This document shows positions 48,113 to 56,730 of a DNA stretch of 64,000 nucleotides, one piece after another; positions within the stretch are counted from its first letter, which is position 1, and each line of letters starts with the position of its first letter. The notes below the pieces were generated by a model. It did not search any database and had not been told where the DNA came from. It saw only the letters and a list, made by a program, of their open reading frames with translations. The translations under genes were made by a program, and so were the position numbers. This DNA comes from an uncultured Bacilli bacterium. Lineage in GTDB: Bacteria; Bacillota_I; Bacilli_A; RFN20; CAG-826. The DNA lies in contig CALVOX010000002.1 in NCBI GenBank assembly GCA_944350425.1, positions 95,922 through 159,921 on the forward strand, written 5' to 3'.

Positions 48113-49048
48113 TCACTTCTTTGATCCTTTAGGAAAAAAAGCATTATATTCTTCTTGAATCTTTTTCTTAGAAACGTGAGCATAGATAGAAGTTGTTTCA
48201 ATTGATTCATGACCCATAAGTTCTTGAATCATCCTTAAATCAGCCCCTTTGTTATATAATTGAGTTGCAAACGTATGCCTTAAAACATGAGGGTGAAGAT
48301 TAAAGCCAAGGTTAAGTCCTGTTTTTTTAATAATTTCACTCATAATGTATTCTAAACCCCTAGAAGTTAACTTTCCTCCTTTTGAATTAATAAAGAAATA
48401 TTGTTGCTCCCTTGGATTAATTTCGTTTTTAGTTAAAATTTCTTTTCTTAGATTTTTTGCATAGTCAATCATTGCTTTTCTTGCTTCATCAGAAAAAGGA
48501 ACTAGTCTTTCTTTTTTGCCTTTACCAAAAACTCTCATAAATCTGCCGCTAAAATCAATATTTGAGATTGTTAGGTTAACAACTTCAGAACATCTAAGTC
48601 CACTTGAATACATAAGCTCTAAAAGCGCTTGATCTCTTGAAGCTAAATAATCATCTCTTTTAGAATTTTCTAAAAGTAATTTCTTTATTTGAGATTCATA
48701 TAAAACTTCAGGAAGTTTATTATGTTTTTTCGGAGTAACTATTAATAAAAAAGGGTTAGTATTTACCATTTTTTGTTCATATAAGAAAGTATAATATTTT
48801 TTTAAAGCCGAAACCCTTCTTCTAATAGACCTTGGTGATTCATTTTTGCCTCTATAAGTTCTGCTTTTTAGCCTACTGGCCATAAATTTACGAACATCTT
48901 CTCTTGTTATATTTCTAAAATCGATATTATTTTTAAGCAAAAAAGACTCAAATAAGGATATATCTTGAGAATAGGACTTAATTGTATTTTCACTATAATT
49001 CAAATTATTCTTTAAATAATCGAGAAATAATAATTGTTCATTAGTCAT
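48113..49048 (-). CDS. xerC: Tyrosine recombinase XerC
   Basis: The protein has 311 residues. It resolves chromosome dimers at dif sites. The N-terminal SAM-like domain (LLFLDYLKNNLNYSENTIKS) is followed by the catalytic domain with Arg in MYSSGLRCSEV, Lys in FGKGKKERLVP, HPHVLRHTFATQ, the His in LMGHESIETT and the nucleophile in SIYAHV. Position between trmFO and rpsB supports XerC over XerD. Its start overlaps the trmFO end by 8 bp. It ends in TGA, showing that TGA is a stop here. Confidence 0.93.
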   Translation of the reverse strand: MTNEQLLFLDYLKNNLNYSENTIKSYSQDISLFESFLLKNNIDFRNITREDVRKFMASRLKSRTYRGKNESPRSIRRRVSALKKYYTFLYEQKMVNTNPFLLIVTPKKHNKLPEVLYESQIKKLLLENSKRDDYLASRDQALLELMYSSGLRCSEVVNLTISNIDFSGRFMRVFGKGKKERLVPFSDEARKAMIDYAKNLRKEILTKNEINPREQQYFFINSKGGKLTSRGLEYIMSEIIKKTGLNLGFNLHPHVLRHTFATQLYNKGADLRMIQELMGHESIETTSIYAHVSKKKIQEEYNAFFPKGSKK

Positions 49049-50336
49049 TTATATAATTTTTAAAAGCCTCAATATCTTTAAGTGATCTATCAATGACTTT
49101 TGATTTGTCACCTCTATTTGCACCATATATTATACCAAAATTAGCATTCATTGGTTGAAAATTATTTTTTCCGGTATGAGTAATATATCTAACTAATGCA
49201 CCTAAAACCGTATTAAAAGATAATGGTTTGAAAGTTTTATTTCTAATCCTTAAATCTAAATATATAGCCGATAAAAGACCTGTTGCAGCACTTTCAACAT
49301 ATCCTTCGACACCTGAAAGTTGACCAGCAATAAAGATATTACTATTGACCTTTAAAGATAGATCATCGTTTAAAACAATTGGCGAAAATAGATAGGAATT
49401 TCGATGCATTAAACCATATCTAGCAAACTTAGCATTTTCTAAGCCCGGTATTAATGAAAAGACTCTTTTTTGTTCTCCGTAAGTAAGATTAGTTTGAAAT
49501 CCAACCATATTATAAAATTCTCCAATTAAATCATCTTGTCTTAATTGGACAACTGCATAATAATTCTTATCTTCATTCGTTAAGCCAACTGGTTTTAAAG
49601 GTCCAAATCTTAATGTATCAATACCTCTAGAAGCAATGACTTCAATTGGTAAACATCCTTCAAAATATTCTTTATCAATTTCGTGAAGATGAGCTTTTTT
49701 TGCATTTATTAAATTGTTATAAAAATTAAGGTATTCTTCTTTATTCATTCCACAATTGATATAAGAACCATCATTTTGGTGCGAATAACGATCTTTAGCA
49801 AATACTTTAGAAAAATCTATTGAATCTTTATAAATAATTGGGGCAGATGCATCATAAAAACCATAGACATCTTTCCCGGTTATATCGCTAATTTTATCTA
49901 ATAAAGATTTTGAAGTTAAAGGTCCGGTAGCAATAATAGTATAACCATCTAAAATATCATTAACATCTTGATTAATTACTTCAATATTAGGATTGTTTCT
50001 TATTTTCTTATCTATATAATCAGCAAAAACGTTTCTATCAACAGCTAAAGCATCTCCAGAAGGTACTTCGCTAACTCTTGAAGCTTCCATAATTAAAGAA
50101 CCTAAACGGTTAATTTCTTCTTTTAATAGGCCGCATGCATTATCTAAATTTTTGTTTTTTAAAGAATTAGAACAAACAAGTTCTCCCATTTTAGAAGTTA
50201 CATGAGCCTTATCATCTATTAAAGGTCTTCTTTCATAAAGTTTAACTTTATAACCTTTATTAGCTAAATAATTAGCTGCTTCACTTCCAGCAAGGCCGCC
50301 GCCAATAATATTGATATTAATTTCCTGATTTTTCAT
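49041..50336 (-). CDS. trmFO: tRNA m5U54 methyltransferase, folate/FAD type
   Basis: The protein has 431 residues. It makes 5-methyluridine 54 in tRNA using methylene-tetrahydrofolate and FADH2. The FAD-binding N-terminus is NIIGGGLAGSEAANYLANKG. Other landmarks are ELVCSNSLKN, PVGLTNEDKNYYAVVQLRQD and QLSGVEGYVESAATGLLSAI. It overlaps the end of topA by 20 bp and xerC by 8 bp, as in a tight operon. Confidence 0.96.
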   Translation of the reverse strand: MKNQEININIIGGGLAGSEAANYLANKGYKVKLYERRPLIDDKAHVTSKMGELVCSNSLKNKNLDNACGLLKEEINRLGSLIMEASRVSEVPSGDALAVDRNVFADYIDKKIRNNPNIEVINQDVNDILDGYTIIATGPLTSKSLLDKISDITGKDVYGFYDASAPIIYKDSIDFSKVFAKDRYSHQNDGSYINCGMNKEEYLNFYNNLINAKKAHLHEIDKEYFEGCLPIEVIASRGIDTLRFGPLKPVGLTNEDKNYYAVVQLRQDDLIGEFYNMVGFQTNLTYGEQKRVFSLIPGLENAKFARYGLMHRNSYLFSPIVLNDDLSLKVNSNIFIAGQLSGVEGYVESAATGLLSAIYLDLRIRNKTFKPLSFNTVLGALVRYITHTGKNNFQPMNANFGIIYGANRGDKSKVIDRSLKDIEAFKNYIND

Positions 50337-52308
50337 TTTTTTCGTTAACTGATTCGGTATATCTACATTTAGGATAATTTGAACAACCTATAAATGTTGA
50401 ACCTTTCTTATTTTTACGATAAACAAGAGGCGAACCACAATTCGGACAAGCTCTTCCAACCTCTTTCAAAGGTTCCTTTTCTTCTTTCTTTATGTATTTA
50501 CAACTTGGATAATTTGAACAAGCAATAAATTTACCGTATTTTCCAATCTTTTCGACTAGTGGAGAGCCACAATTAGGGCATACTTCTCCTGTCTCTTTTG
50601 GAGGTTCTTTATACATTCTTTCCTTAACATCATTAAATTCTTCAATAAAAGGATAATAGAAATCAGCAATGACTTTCTTTTCCTCAGCATTACCATTTTG
50701 AATCTCATCAAGGAGATTTTCCATATCGGCCGTATATTGAGTATTGATTAAGTTTGGAAAATATTTATCTAAAACTTTGGAAGTTAATTTTCCTTGTTCG
50801 GTTGGAGTTATTACTCCTTTAGTTGAAGTTATATATTTTCTAGCTTTCAAAGTTGCAATGGTTGAAGCATAAGTCGAAGGTCTACCAATACCTTTTTCTT
50901 CCATTAAATTAACTAATTTTCCTTCACTATATCTAGCTGGAGGTTTAGTTTCGTCTTCTTTTATTTCTTTTGATGCAATTTTATAAGAATCATTTACTTT
51001 TAAAGATTTATCAAAAGTTAAATTAGATAGTATTCCTTCATCTGCAGTTTTTTCATCAACTTTTAAAATATCATAACCTTTAAATAATGTTTCGCTTCCA
51101 GTTAATTTAAAAGTGCAATCATTATCAACAAAATAAAAAGCTCTGGTTAAAATCTTTTTATCGCTCATTAAAGAAGCAAGGGTACGATTGTAAATAAGTT
51201 TATAAAGCTTATATGCATTATTTGAAAGATATTTTTTCATTAATTTTGGAGTTCTTGCTAAAGAAGTTGGGCGAATTGCTTCATGGGCATCTTGGGCGTT
51301 TTTAACTTCTTTTAATTTTCCTTGGCCTTTATAATATTCTTCCCCATAATTAGAGATAATATAGTCTTTAGCACTACTAATAAAAGTATCCGATAATTTA
51401 GTAGAATCAGTTCTAATATAAGTAATCAAGCCAACCAAGCCTTCATCAGTTTCAATACCTTCATAAAGTTCTTGAGCTAAAAAAGTAGTTTCTTTAGTTG
51501 AAAAACCATAAGAAGAGAAGGCACTTTGTTGCATTGTTGAAGTTCTAAAAGGTTCTTTTGATTTAATGCTTTTTTCTTTCTCTTCGATTTTATCTAGTAT
51601 TAAGTTATCACTTAATGAATTTAAGGCTTTTAAAGCTTCTTCTTTATCCTTAAAGTTTTCTAGTTTGTCGTTTTTATATTTCACTAAAGTTAATGGATAG
51701 ATTTGATTATCAATAAATGAAGAAACTTCTAAAATATAGAATTTTTCTATTTTAAAATCTTCTATCTCTTTTTCGTGATCAACAATAAGTTTTAGAGCAG
51801 CCGATTGGACCCTACCAGCACTTTTAGATTTAATTTTTTGATTTAATAAAGAAGATAATTTAAATCCCATGATACGATCAATAATTCTTCTGGTTTCTTG
51901 AGCATGAACTAAGTTCATATCAATTGTACGTGGATTTGATATAGCCTCTAAAATCGATGATTTTGTAATTTCATGAAATTCTAAACGCTTTGTTTTATCA
52001 ATATCTAAATCTAAAACTTTAGCTAAAGAGTAGGCAATAGCTTCTCCTTCTCTATCAGGGTCGGTTGCAAGAATTACTTCATCACTTTTACTTGCGAGTT
52101 TTCTTAATTCAGAAACAATTTTTTTCTTATCTTTCGAAATAACATACTTTGGTTCAAAGTTATTTTCTACATCAACCCCAAGACCTCCTTTTCCTGAGAT
52201 CGCTAAATCTTTTACGTGACCTTTTGATGCTTCGACAACATAGTCTTCCCCAAGATAATGGGCGATAGTTTTAGATTTGGTAGGTGACTCAACAATAACT
52301 AATTTCAT
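50317..52308 (-). CDS. topA: DNA topoisomerase I
   Basis: The protein has 663 residues. It relaxes negative supercoils behind transcription and replication. The TOPRIM domain has VIVESPTKSKTIAHYLG and ATDPDREGEAIAY, and the active-site Tyr lies in LITYIRTDSTKLS. Two C-terminal C4 zinc ribbons follow: CPNCGSPLVEKIGKYGKFIA and CPNCGSPLVYRKNKKGSTF. AGAGAG precedes the ATG by 6 bp. It is in its standard place between dprA and trmFO. Confidence 0.97.
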   Translation of the reverse strand: MKLVIVESPTKSKTIAHYLGEDYVVEASKGHVKDLAISGKGGLGVDVENNFEPKYVISKDKKKIVSELRKLASKSDEVILATDPDREGEAIAYSLAKVLDLDIDKTKRLEFHEITKSSILEAISNPRTIDMNLVHAQETRRIIDRIMGFKLSSLLNQKIKSKSAGRVQSAALKLIVDHEKEIEDFKIEKFYILEVSSFIDNQIYPLTLVKYKNDKLENFKDKEEALKALNSLSDNLILDKIEEKEKSIKSKEPFRTSTMQQSAFSSYGFSTKETTFLAQELYEGIETDEGLVGLITYIRTDSTKLSDTFISSAKDYIISNYGEEYYKGQGKLKEVKNAQDAHEAIRPTSLARTPKLMKKYLSNNAYKLYKLIYNRTLASLMSDKKILTRAFYFVDNDCTFKLTGSETLFKGYDILKVDEKTADEGILSNLTFDKSLKVNDSYKIASKEIKEDETKPPARYSEGKLVNLMEEKGIGRPSTYASTIATLKARKYITSTKGVITPTEQGKLTSKVLDKYFPNLINTQYTADMENLLDEIQNGNAEEKKVIADFYYPFIEEFNDVKERMYKEPPKETGEVCPNCGSPLVEKIGKYGKFIACSNYPSCKYIKKEEKEPLKEVGRACPNCGSPLVYRKNKKGSTFIGCSNYPKCRYTESVNEKNEKSGN

Positions 52309-52395
52309 ATCTCTCTCTTTTCGATTTTAAAATATATAAATAAAAGATAAGTTTGTAAAGTAAAAATTATTGTTAAATTCTCTTATTAATTAATA

Positions 52396-53169
52396 TTAAT
52401 TAATAAAAAGAGAGTTGATATCTTGACTATCTTCAACTAAATAAGCTCCATCTTTAATTAAAGCATTACAATTTGATGCTTCGTTTGCATGATAAGGAAG
52501 GCAAGCAACATTTTTTCCAATACTTAAAGCATATCTTGCAGTATAGTAAGCTCCACTTCTAGGTCCATTTGATTCAACTAAAAATAATGTTTTAGATAAA
52601 CCAGCAATAATTCTATTTCTCACTAAAAAAGAACTTTTAGTTGGTTCCGTATTTAATGGATATTCACTTATAATTAATCCTCCATTTTCAATAATTTTGT
52701 TATAAATATCTTCGTTTTGTTTAGGATAAATATGATTAATTCCTGATCCTAATATAGCTACAGTTTTAATACCATTTTTAATTGCATATTCATGGGCCAA
52801 ACGGTCAATTCCTTTAGCCATACCCGATATTACTACTAAATCTTTCGATAAATTCGTAAAAATATCGTTTAAGGCAGACTTTGCATATTGGCTATATTCT
52901 CGGCTTCCTACTATTCCTAAACCGTATTTATCCAACCTTTCGAGTAAAGAAATATCTCCTTTATAAAAAAGGGTAAATGGGGGACAAGCTACATACCTTA
53001 AACATACTGGATATCTTGGATCAATCAATGTTACACAATTAAATTTACCAAGGTCTCCTTCTTCGACAACATTTGGGGCTTTTTCACGTTTTAAAACCAT
53101 GTGATATATATCTCCCCAATCACCATTTTTATATAAAGATAAATTAATCAAAACTTCTCTTGCAGTCAT
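52396..53169 (-). CDS. dprA: DNA processing protein DprA (short)
   Basis: The protein has 257 residues, shorter than the usual 280-360. It loads RecA on incoming single-stranded DNA during transformation. The Rossmann-like core has YGLGIVGSREYSQYAK, VVISGMAKGIDRLAHEYAIK, VAILGSGINHIYPKQN and RNRIIAGLSKTLFLVES. No C-terminal winged-helix domain is present, which accounts for the shorter length. GGAGAG precedes the ATG. It lies between rnhB and topA, the common order. Confidence 0.93.
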   Translation of the reverse strand: MTAREVLINLSLYKNGDWGDIYHMVLKREKAPNVVEEGDLGKFNCVTLIDPRYPVCLRYVACPPFTLFYKGDISLLERLDKYGLGIVGSREYSQYAKSALNDIFTNLSKDLVVISGMAKGIDRLAHEYAIKNGIKTVAILGSGINHIYPKQNEDIYNKIIENGGLIISEYPLNTEPTKSSFLVRNRIIAGLSKTLFLVESNGPRSGAYYTARYALSIGKNVACLPYHANEASNCNALIKDGAYLVEDSQDINSLFIN

Positions 53170-53212
53170 TTTAACTCTCCTTTATATACAAGAATGTTTT
53201 GATTAATAAAAT

Positions 53213-53863
53213 TTATCCCTCTATTTTATTAAAAAGTGGTAAATCTAATCCAAGTAACTCTTTAATCGGGCCATAAGATTCTCGATAAAAACCTTTAATT
53301 ATTCCTTTTTCTTTTAATATCTCTAAATGCCTTTTAGTAGGATAACCTTTATGCTTATCAAATTCATATTCTGGATATTTTTTATTATATTCTTCCATTA
53401 TTTTATCTCTTGTTACTTTGGCCAAAATTGAAGCCGCAGCAATACATCTTGCTTTAGCATCTCCTTTTACTAAAGGTATAACAGGAATATCATTGAATTT
53501 TAAAGGCATATAATCAGTTAAAATTAAATCAACTTGATGATTTAATTTTGCTAAGGCTAATTCCATAGCAAGTCTTGAAGCATTATAAATATTGATTTCA
53601 TCTATTTTTGAAGGAGAAACTATTCCTATTCCATATGCAATAGCATTTGATGTAATCTCAATATATAGTTGTTCTCTTTTTTTAGCACTAAGTTTTTTTG
53701 AATCGTTGATATCATTATTAAAATAAGTGGATGGTAATATAACAGCCCCAGCAACTACTGGTCCACATAATGGCCCTCTGCCTGCTTCATCAGAGCCGGC
53801 TATAAAACTAATCTTTTTGTTTTTGTATCCGTTAAGATAAAAATCATCCTCAAAAGTTAACAT
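53213..53863 (-). CDS. rnhB: Ribonuclease HII
   Basis: The protein has 216 residues. It cuts the RNA strand of RNA-DNA hybrids and removes single ribonucleotides. The active site is visible in AGSDEAGRGPLCGPVVAGAV, with the Asp and Glu of the D-E pair, and LILTDYMPLKF; the C-terminus has SILAKVTRDKIMEEY and HKGYPTKRHLE. I choose the ATG at 53863 over a TTG at 53869; it overlaps the rbgA end. AAAGAG lies upstream. Confidence 0.96.
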   Translation of the reverse strand: MLTFEDDFYLNGYKNKKISFIAGSDEAGRGPLCGPVVAGAVILPSTYFNNDINDSKKLSAKKREQLYIEITSNAIAYGIGIVSPSKIDEINIYNASRLAMELALAKLNHQVDLILTDYMPLKFNDIPVIPLVKGDAKARCIAAASILAKVTRDKIMEEYNKKYPEYEFDKHKGYPTKRHLEILKEKGIIKGFYRESYGPIKELLGLDLPLFNKIEG

Positions 53864-54731
53864 CTTCAACTCTTTCTATACTAATTTGTCCTAATTTTCC
53901 ATTTCTAAATTCGTTGAGTATAATTTTAATCGTTTTGTCTTTATCAACTACATTTCCTTTAGAAAAATATCCACGTTTTTTTGCAATTTGATTGATTATT
54001 TCATCGTTTTCAGTATCTTTAGTAATATTAACATTAAATCTACTATTAAAATTAGAGATATAATAACTTTTGATAAAACTAATAAGATATTCGAATACTT
54101 CTTCTAATGGTAGAATATCTTCTTTGATAGTTCCAATTAACGCAAGATTTAAAGCAACCTTATGGTTTTCAAATTTAGGAAGCAATATACCAGGAGTATC
54201 CATTAATTCTAAATATTTATCAATTTTAATCCAGTTAACATTTTTAGTAGCTCCAGGCATATTTTTAGATATAACAACATTTTTCTTATTAAGTAAATTA
54301 ATTAAGGTAGATTTTCCGACATTAGGAATACCCAAAATCATCCCTCTAAGAGAGACATTTTTAATACCTTTTTTTAAATATTTTTCATCTTTAATCTTCT
54401 TAAAATAAGAAATTTCATTAAGAATATTATTAATTTCTTTTTGTTCTTTAAGATTAACTAAAATAGCTCTTGTATCTTCTTTTGAATTAAAATAGTTAAG
54501 CCACTTTTCGTTTTCTTTTTGGTCAGACATATCTTTTTTTGATAGAAGAAATAACTTCTGTTTATTGCTTACTAATTTCAATAAATCATGATTTATTGAT
54601 GAAATAGGGATTCTTGAATCAAGCAAAATAATTACAAAATCAATAAGTTTTAGTTTTTCTTCTATCTTTATTAGGCCTTTTTTCATATGACCTGGAAAAT
54701 AATGTATTTGTTTCTCTTTTTGATTAGCCAT
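53850..54731 (-). CDS. rbgA: Ribosome biogenesis GTPase RbgA/YlqF
   Basis: The protein has 293 residues. This circularly permuted GTPase is needed for late 50S assembly. The motif order is G4 (LLSKKDMSD), then G1 (GIPNVGKSTLIN), then G3 (DTPGILLPKF). The N-terminus has HYFPGHMKKGL, typical of the family. There is no ribosome site; a TATAAT box lies 13 bp before the ATG, so the leader is only a few bases long. It starts just after the rplS terminator and overlaps rnhB. It ends in TGA. Confidence 0.95.
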   Translation of the reverse strand: MANQKEKQIHYFPGHMKKGLIKIEEKLKLIDFVIILLDSRIPISSINHDLLKLVSNKQKLFLLSKKDMSDQKENEKWLNYFNSKEDTRAILVNLKEQKEINNILNEISYFKKIKDEKYLKKGIKNVSLRGMILGIPNVGKSTLINLLNKKNVVISKNMPGATKNVNWIKIDKYLELMDTPGILLPKFENHKVALNLALIGTIKEDILPLEEVFEYLISFIKSYYISNFNSRFNVNITKDTENDEIINQIAKKRGYFSKGNVVDKDKTIKIILNEFRNGKLGQISIERVEDVNF

Positions 54732-54762
54732 AAATTACTTTAATATTATACCTTGTTTAATA

Positions 54763-54793
54763 AAAAGAGGCGAACAATAAGTCCGTCTCTTTT
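54763..54793 (-). terminator. Intrinsic terminator of rplS
   Basis: The base of the stem is AAAAGAG paired with CTCTTTT, extended inward by G-U and G-C pairs, with a T-run on the minus strand. It lies 19 bp after the rplS stop. Confidence 0.75.
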
Positions 54794-54811
54794 AATAACT
54801 CTAAATTAGAA

Positions 54812-55162
54812 TTAGCCAAGAATTTGTTTAATTCTTGCAGATTTACCACTTCTATTTCTAAGATAAGTGATTTTATTTCTTCTAACTTTACCTCTTTTAA
54901 CTACTTCGATTTTAGCAACGTTTGGTGAATGTAAAGGGAATACTCTTTCTACACCGATTCCTGAAGAAATTTTTCTAACTGTGAAAGTTTCAGCAACTCC
55001 ACCGCCTCTTCTCATTAAGACAACGCCTTCAAAGACTTGGATTCTGCTCTTTCCATTTTCTGTAATTCTTACAGAAACTCTTACAGTATCACCACTTGAA
55101 AATTGAGGAATATCATCTCTTAATTGGCTAGCTGTAACTTCTTTTACTAAATTTTTGTTCAT
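54812..55162 (-). CDS. rplS: Ribosomal protein bL19
   Basis: The protein has 116 residues, the normal length. It lies at the interface of the ribosomal subunits. The core is [20 protein letters not shown], then [20 protein letters not shown] and [29 protein letters not shown] precedes the ATG. A leader of about 130 bases with two hairpins and a strong promoter lies upstream, so the gene has its own control; it ends at its own terminator. Confidence 0.97.
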   Translation of the reverse strand: MNKNLVKEVTASQLRDDIPQFSSGDTVRVSVRITENGKSRIQVFEGVVLMRRGGGVAETFTVRKISSGIGVERVFPLHSPNVAKIEVVKRGKVRRNKITYLRNRSGKSARIKQILG

Positions 55163-55256
55163 GTTACTCTACTCTCCTTTGTTTCGTATCTTTCTCTTGA
55201 TGTTCATATAAATTCTTTTTATTTTTACTCTAACTATTTAAAATAGATAAAGATTT

Positions 55257-55296
55257 TTTATAGCGGACCATCCGTAGCATTTCTCTTAAAAATGCT
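55257..55296 (-). promoter_or_regulatory. Candidate L19 leader of rplS
   Basis: On the minus strand the transcript would begin with the hairpin GCATTTTTAAGAGAAATGC and continue with TACGGATGGTCCGCTATA, whose CGGA-TGG-TCCG forms a second short stem. Position and motif resemble the L19 ribosomal protein leader of Firmicutes, where L19 represses its own mRNA. I am recalling this motif, not searching it. Confidence 0.5.
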
Positions 55297-55301
55297 TAAA
55301 T

Positions 55302-55330
55302 ATTTTATCGAAAAAGAATGCTTATGTAAA
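55302..55330 (-). promoter_or_regulatory. Promoter of rplS
   Basis: TTTACA, a 17-bp spacer and TAAAAT on the minus strand. Confidence 0.7.
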
Positions 55331-55359
55331 GTAAAATTATATCTGTTAAGTAAAAATAC

Positions 55360-55388
55360 TTGACACACATCTTTTTAATGTATATCAT
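55360..55388 (+). promoter_or_regulatory. Promoter of rpsP-khpA
   Basis: TTGACA (55360-55365), a 17-bp spacer and TATCAT (55383-55388). The AGGAG ribosome site follows at 55401 and the ATG at 55415. Confidence 0.8.
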
Positions 55389-55414
55389 TATAACGTTTTA
55401 AGGAGTTATTATTT

Positions 55415-55897
55415 ATGGCAGTTAAAATTAGATTAACAAGAATTGGTAGACATAAAGATCCAATTTATAGAATTGTTGTTGCTGAAAGCAAATATGCAAG
55501 AGATGGTAGATTTATCGAACAAATCGGTTTCTATAACCCATCAAAACCATTAAACGAAGCAACTATTGAAGAAGAAATCGCATTAAAATGGTTAGGACAA
55601 GGTGCTCAATATAGCGATACAATTAAAGCTATTTTAAGTGAAAAAGGAATTTTAGCAAAAGCAAAAGATATTAAATCAACTTTACCAGCAAAAGAAAAAG
55701 TTGCTAAAACTTCTTGCCCAAAAGATGAAGAAGCTTTAAAGAAAGCAAAACAAGAAAAATCACTTGCAAATAAAGAAGCAAAAGCTCAAAAAGCAGAAAG
55801 ATTAAAAAAACAAGCTGAAGCTAAGGCACAAAAAGAAGCTGAAGAAGCTGCAAATGCTTCTAACGAAGAAACACCAGTTGAATCTCAAGGAGAATAA
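55415..55897 (+). CDS. rpsP: Ribosomal protein bS16 with long tail
   Basis: The protein has 160 residues, about twice the usual 80-90. The bS16 core is KIRLTRIGRHKDPIYRIVVA, then DGRFIEQIGFYNPSKPL and ALKWLGQGAQYSDTIKAILS. After it comes a tail of about 75 residues made of Lys, Glu, Ala and Gln, probably helical or disordered. It starts a block transcribed opposite to its neighbours, whereas in Bacillus it runs in the same direction as ffh and rplS. Its own strong promoter precedes it. Confidence 0.96.
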   Translation: MAVKIRLTRIGRHKDPIYRIVVAESKYARDGRFIEQIGFYNPSKPLNEATIEEEIALKWLGQGAQYSDTIKAILSEKGILAKAKDIKSTLPAKEKVAKTSCPKDEEALKKAKQEKSLANKEAKAQKAERLKKQAEAKAQKEAEEAANASNEETPVESQGE

Positions 55898-55905
55898 TCC
55901 TAACT

Positions 55906-56166
55906 ATGGATTATAGTAAATTAATTCATTTAATCATTGATTCATTTGTTGAAAATTCAGAATCAATCTTGATCAGAACAATTGATAGCGAAAAACCAAA
56001 TGATGTTACTATCTTAATCTGTTCTGAAAATAATGACACAGCAAAACTTATTGGAAAAAAAGGCTGTGTTGCTAATGCAATTAGAGAAATAGTTGCAATT
56101 ACTGGAAAATTAGAAAATAAAAAAGTTCACGTTAAATTTGAATCATTTGATGATGAAGGAAAATAA
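55906..56166 (+). CDS. khpA: KH-domain RNA-binding protein KhpA (YlqC)
   Basis: The protein has 86 residues. A single KH domain has the core LIGKKGCVANAIREIVAIT, with the GKKG loop that binds RNA. KhpA works with KhpB in Firmicutes to bind many small and messenger RNAs and affects cell division. It lies 8 bp after rpsP, its usual neighbour, and a terminator follows directly. Confidence 0.92.
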   Translation: MDYSKLIHLIIDSFVENSESILIRTIDSEKPNDVTILICSENNDTAKLIGKKGCVANAIREIVAITGKLENKKVHVKFESFDDEGK

Positions 56167-56168
56167 AT

Positions 56169-56189
56169 AAAAGGAGCATTGCTCCTTTT
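56169..56189 (+). terminator. Intrinsic terminator of rpsP-khpA
   Basis: The arms are AAAAGGAGC and GCTCCTTTT with a 3-base loop, followed by ATTTTTG. It lies immediately before the rimM promoter. Confidence 0.88.
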
Positions 56190-56196
56190 ATTTTTG

Positions 56197-56202
56197 TATA
56201 AT
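56197..56202 (+). promoter_or_regulatory. -10 box of rimM-trmD (leaderless start)
   Basis: TATAAT is followed by ATAAAA and then the ATG. The spacing (6 bp) equals that at pyrH. There is no ribosome site, and the -35 is not clear because the khpA terminator occupies that stretch. Confidence 0.6.
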
Positions 56203-56208
56203 ATAAAA

Positions 56209-56730
56209 ATGGAAATTACATATTTAAAGGTTGGAAAAATTATTGATGCTTTTGGTCTAAAAGGTGAAGTTAAAGTATACACTACTTCTACTTTAAAAGA
56301 TTTAAGATACTCAAAAAATTACGAACTATATATTGATTTAGGCGATGAAAAGCTTAAAGTAACTATTAAAAATCATAAAGAGAAAGATAAAAATATCGAC
56401 ATTTTATCATTTAATGAATTTAATGATATCAATGATATAGAAAAGTTTGTCGGTAAAGAATTATTAGCTATCAAAGATAATAACGATTTATATGAAGATG
56501 AATATTTTTATTCAGACTTAGAAAATTGTATAGTTTTTGATGAAGAACATAAAGAACTTGGCAAAGTTATTCAAGTCAATGATTTTAATAACGTTATAAA
56601 TTTAGAGGTTAAATTAAATTCAAAAGATAAAAGTATATTTATCCCATTTAATGATTTTTTTGTAAAAGATGTTGATATAAATAATAAAACTATCATAATT
56701 CATGTTATAGAAGGGCTCCTAGAAATATGA
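56209..56730 (+). CDS. rimM: 16S rRNA processing protein RimM
   Basis: The protein has 173 residues. It helps 30S head assembly. The N-terminal domain begins YLKVGKIIDAFGLKGEVKVY, the family signature; the PRC-barrel part has EYFYSDLENCIVFDE and IFIPFNDFFVKDVDINNKTI. The frame is open from 56179, but that start lies in the terminator; the ATG at 56209 fits the family and the promoter. It overlaps trmD by 4 bp (ATGA) and ends in TGA. Confidence 0.94.
   Translation: MEITYLKVGKIIDAFGLKGEVKVYTTSTLKDLRYSKNYELYIDLGDEKLKVTIKNHKEKDKNIDILSFNEFNDINDIEKFVGKELLAIKDNNDLYEDEYFYSDLENCIVFDEEHKELGKVIQVNDFNNVINLEVKLNSKDKSIFIPFNDFFVKDVDINNKTIIIHVIEGLLEI

Noticed and set aside
47977..48210. Short open frame between xerC and rpsB
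   Set aside because: It overlaps the xerC end and covers the rpsB promoter and leader, with no ribosome site or protein-like pattern.
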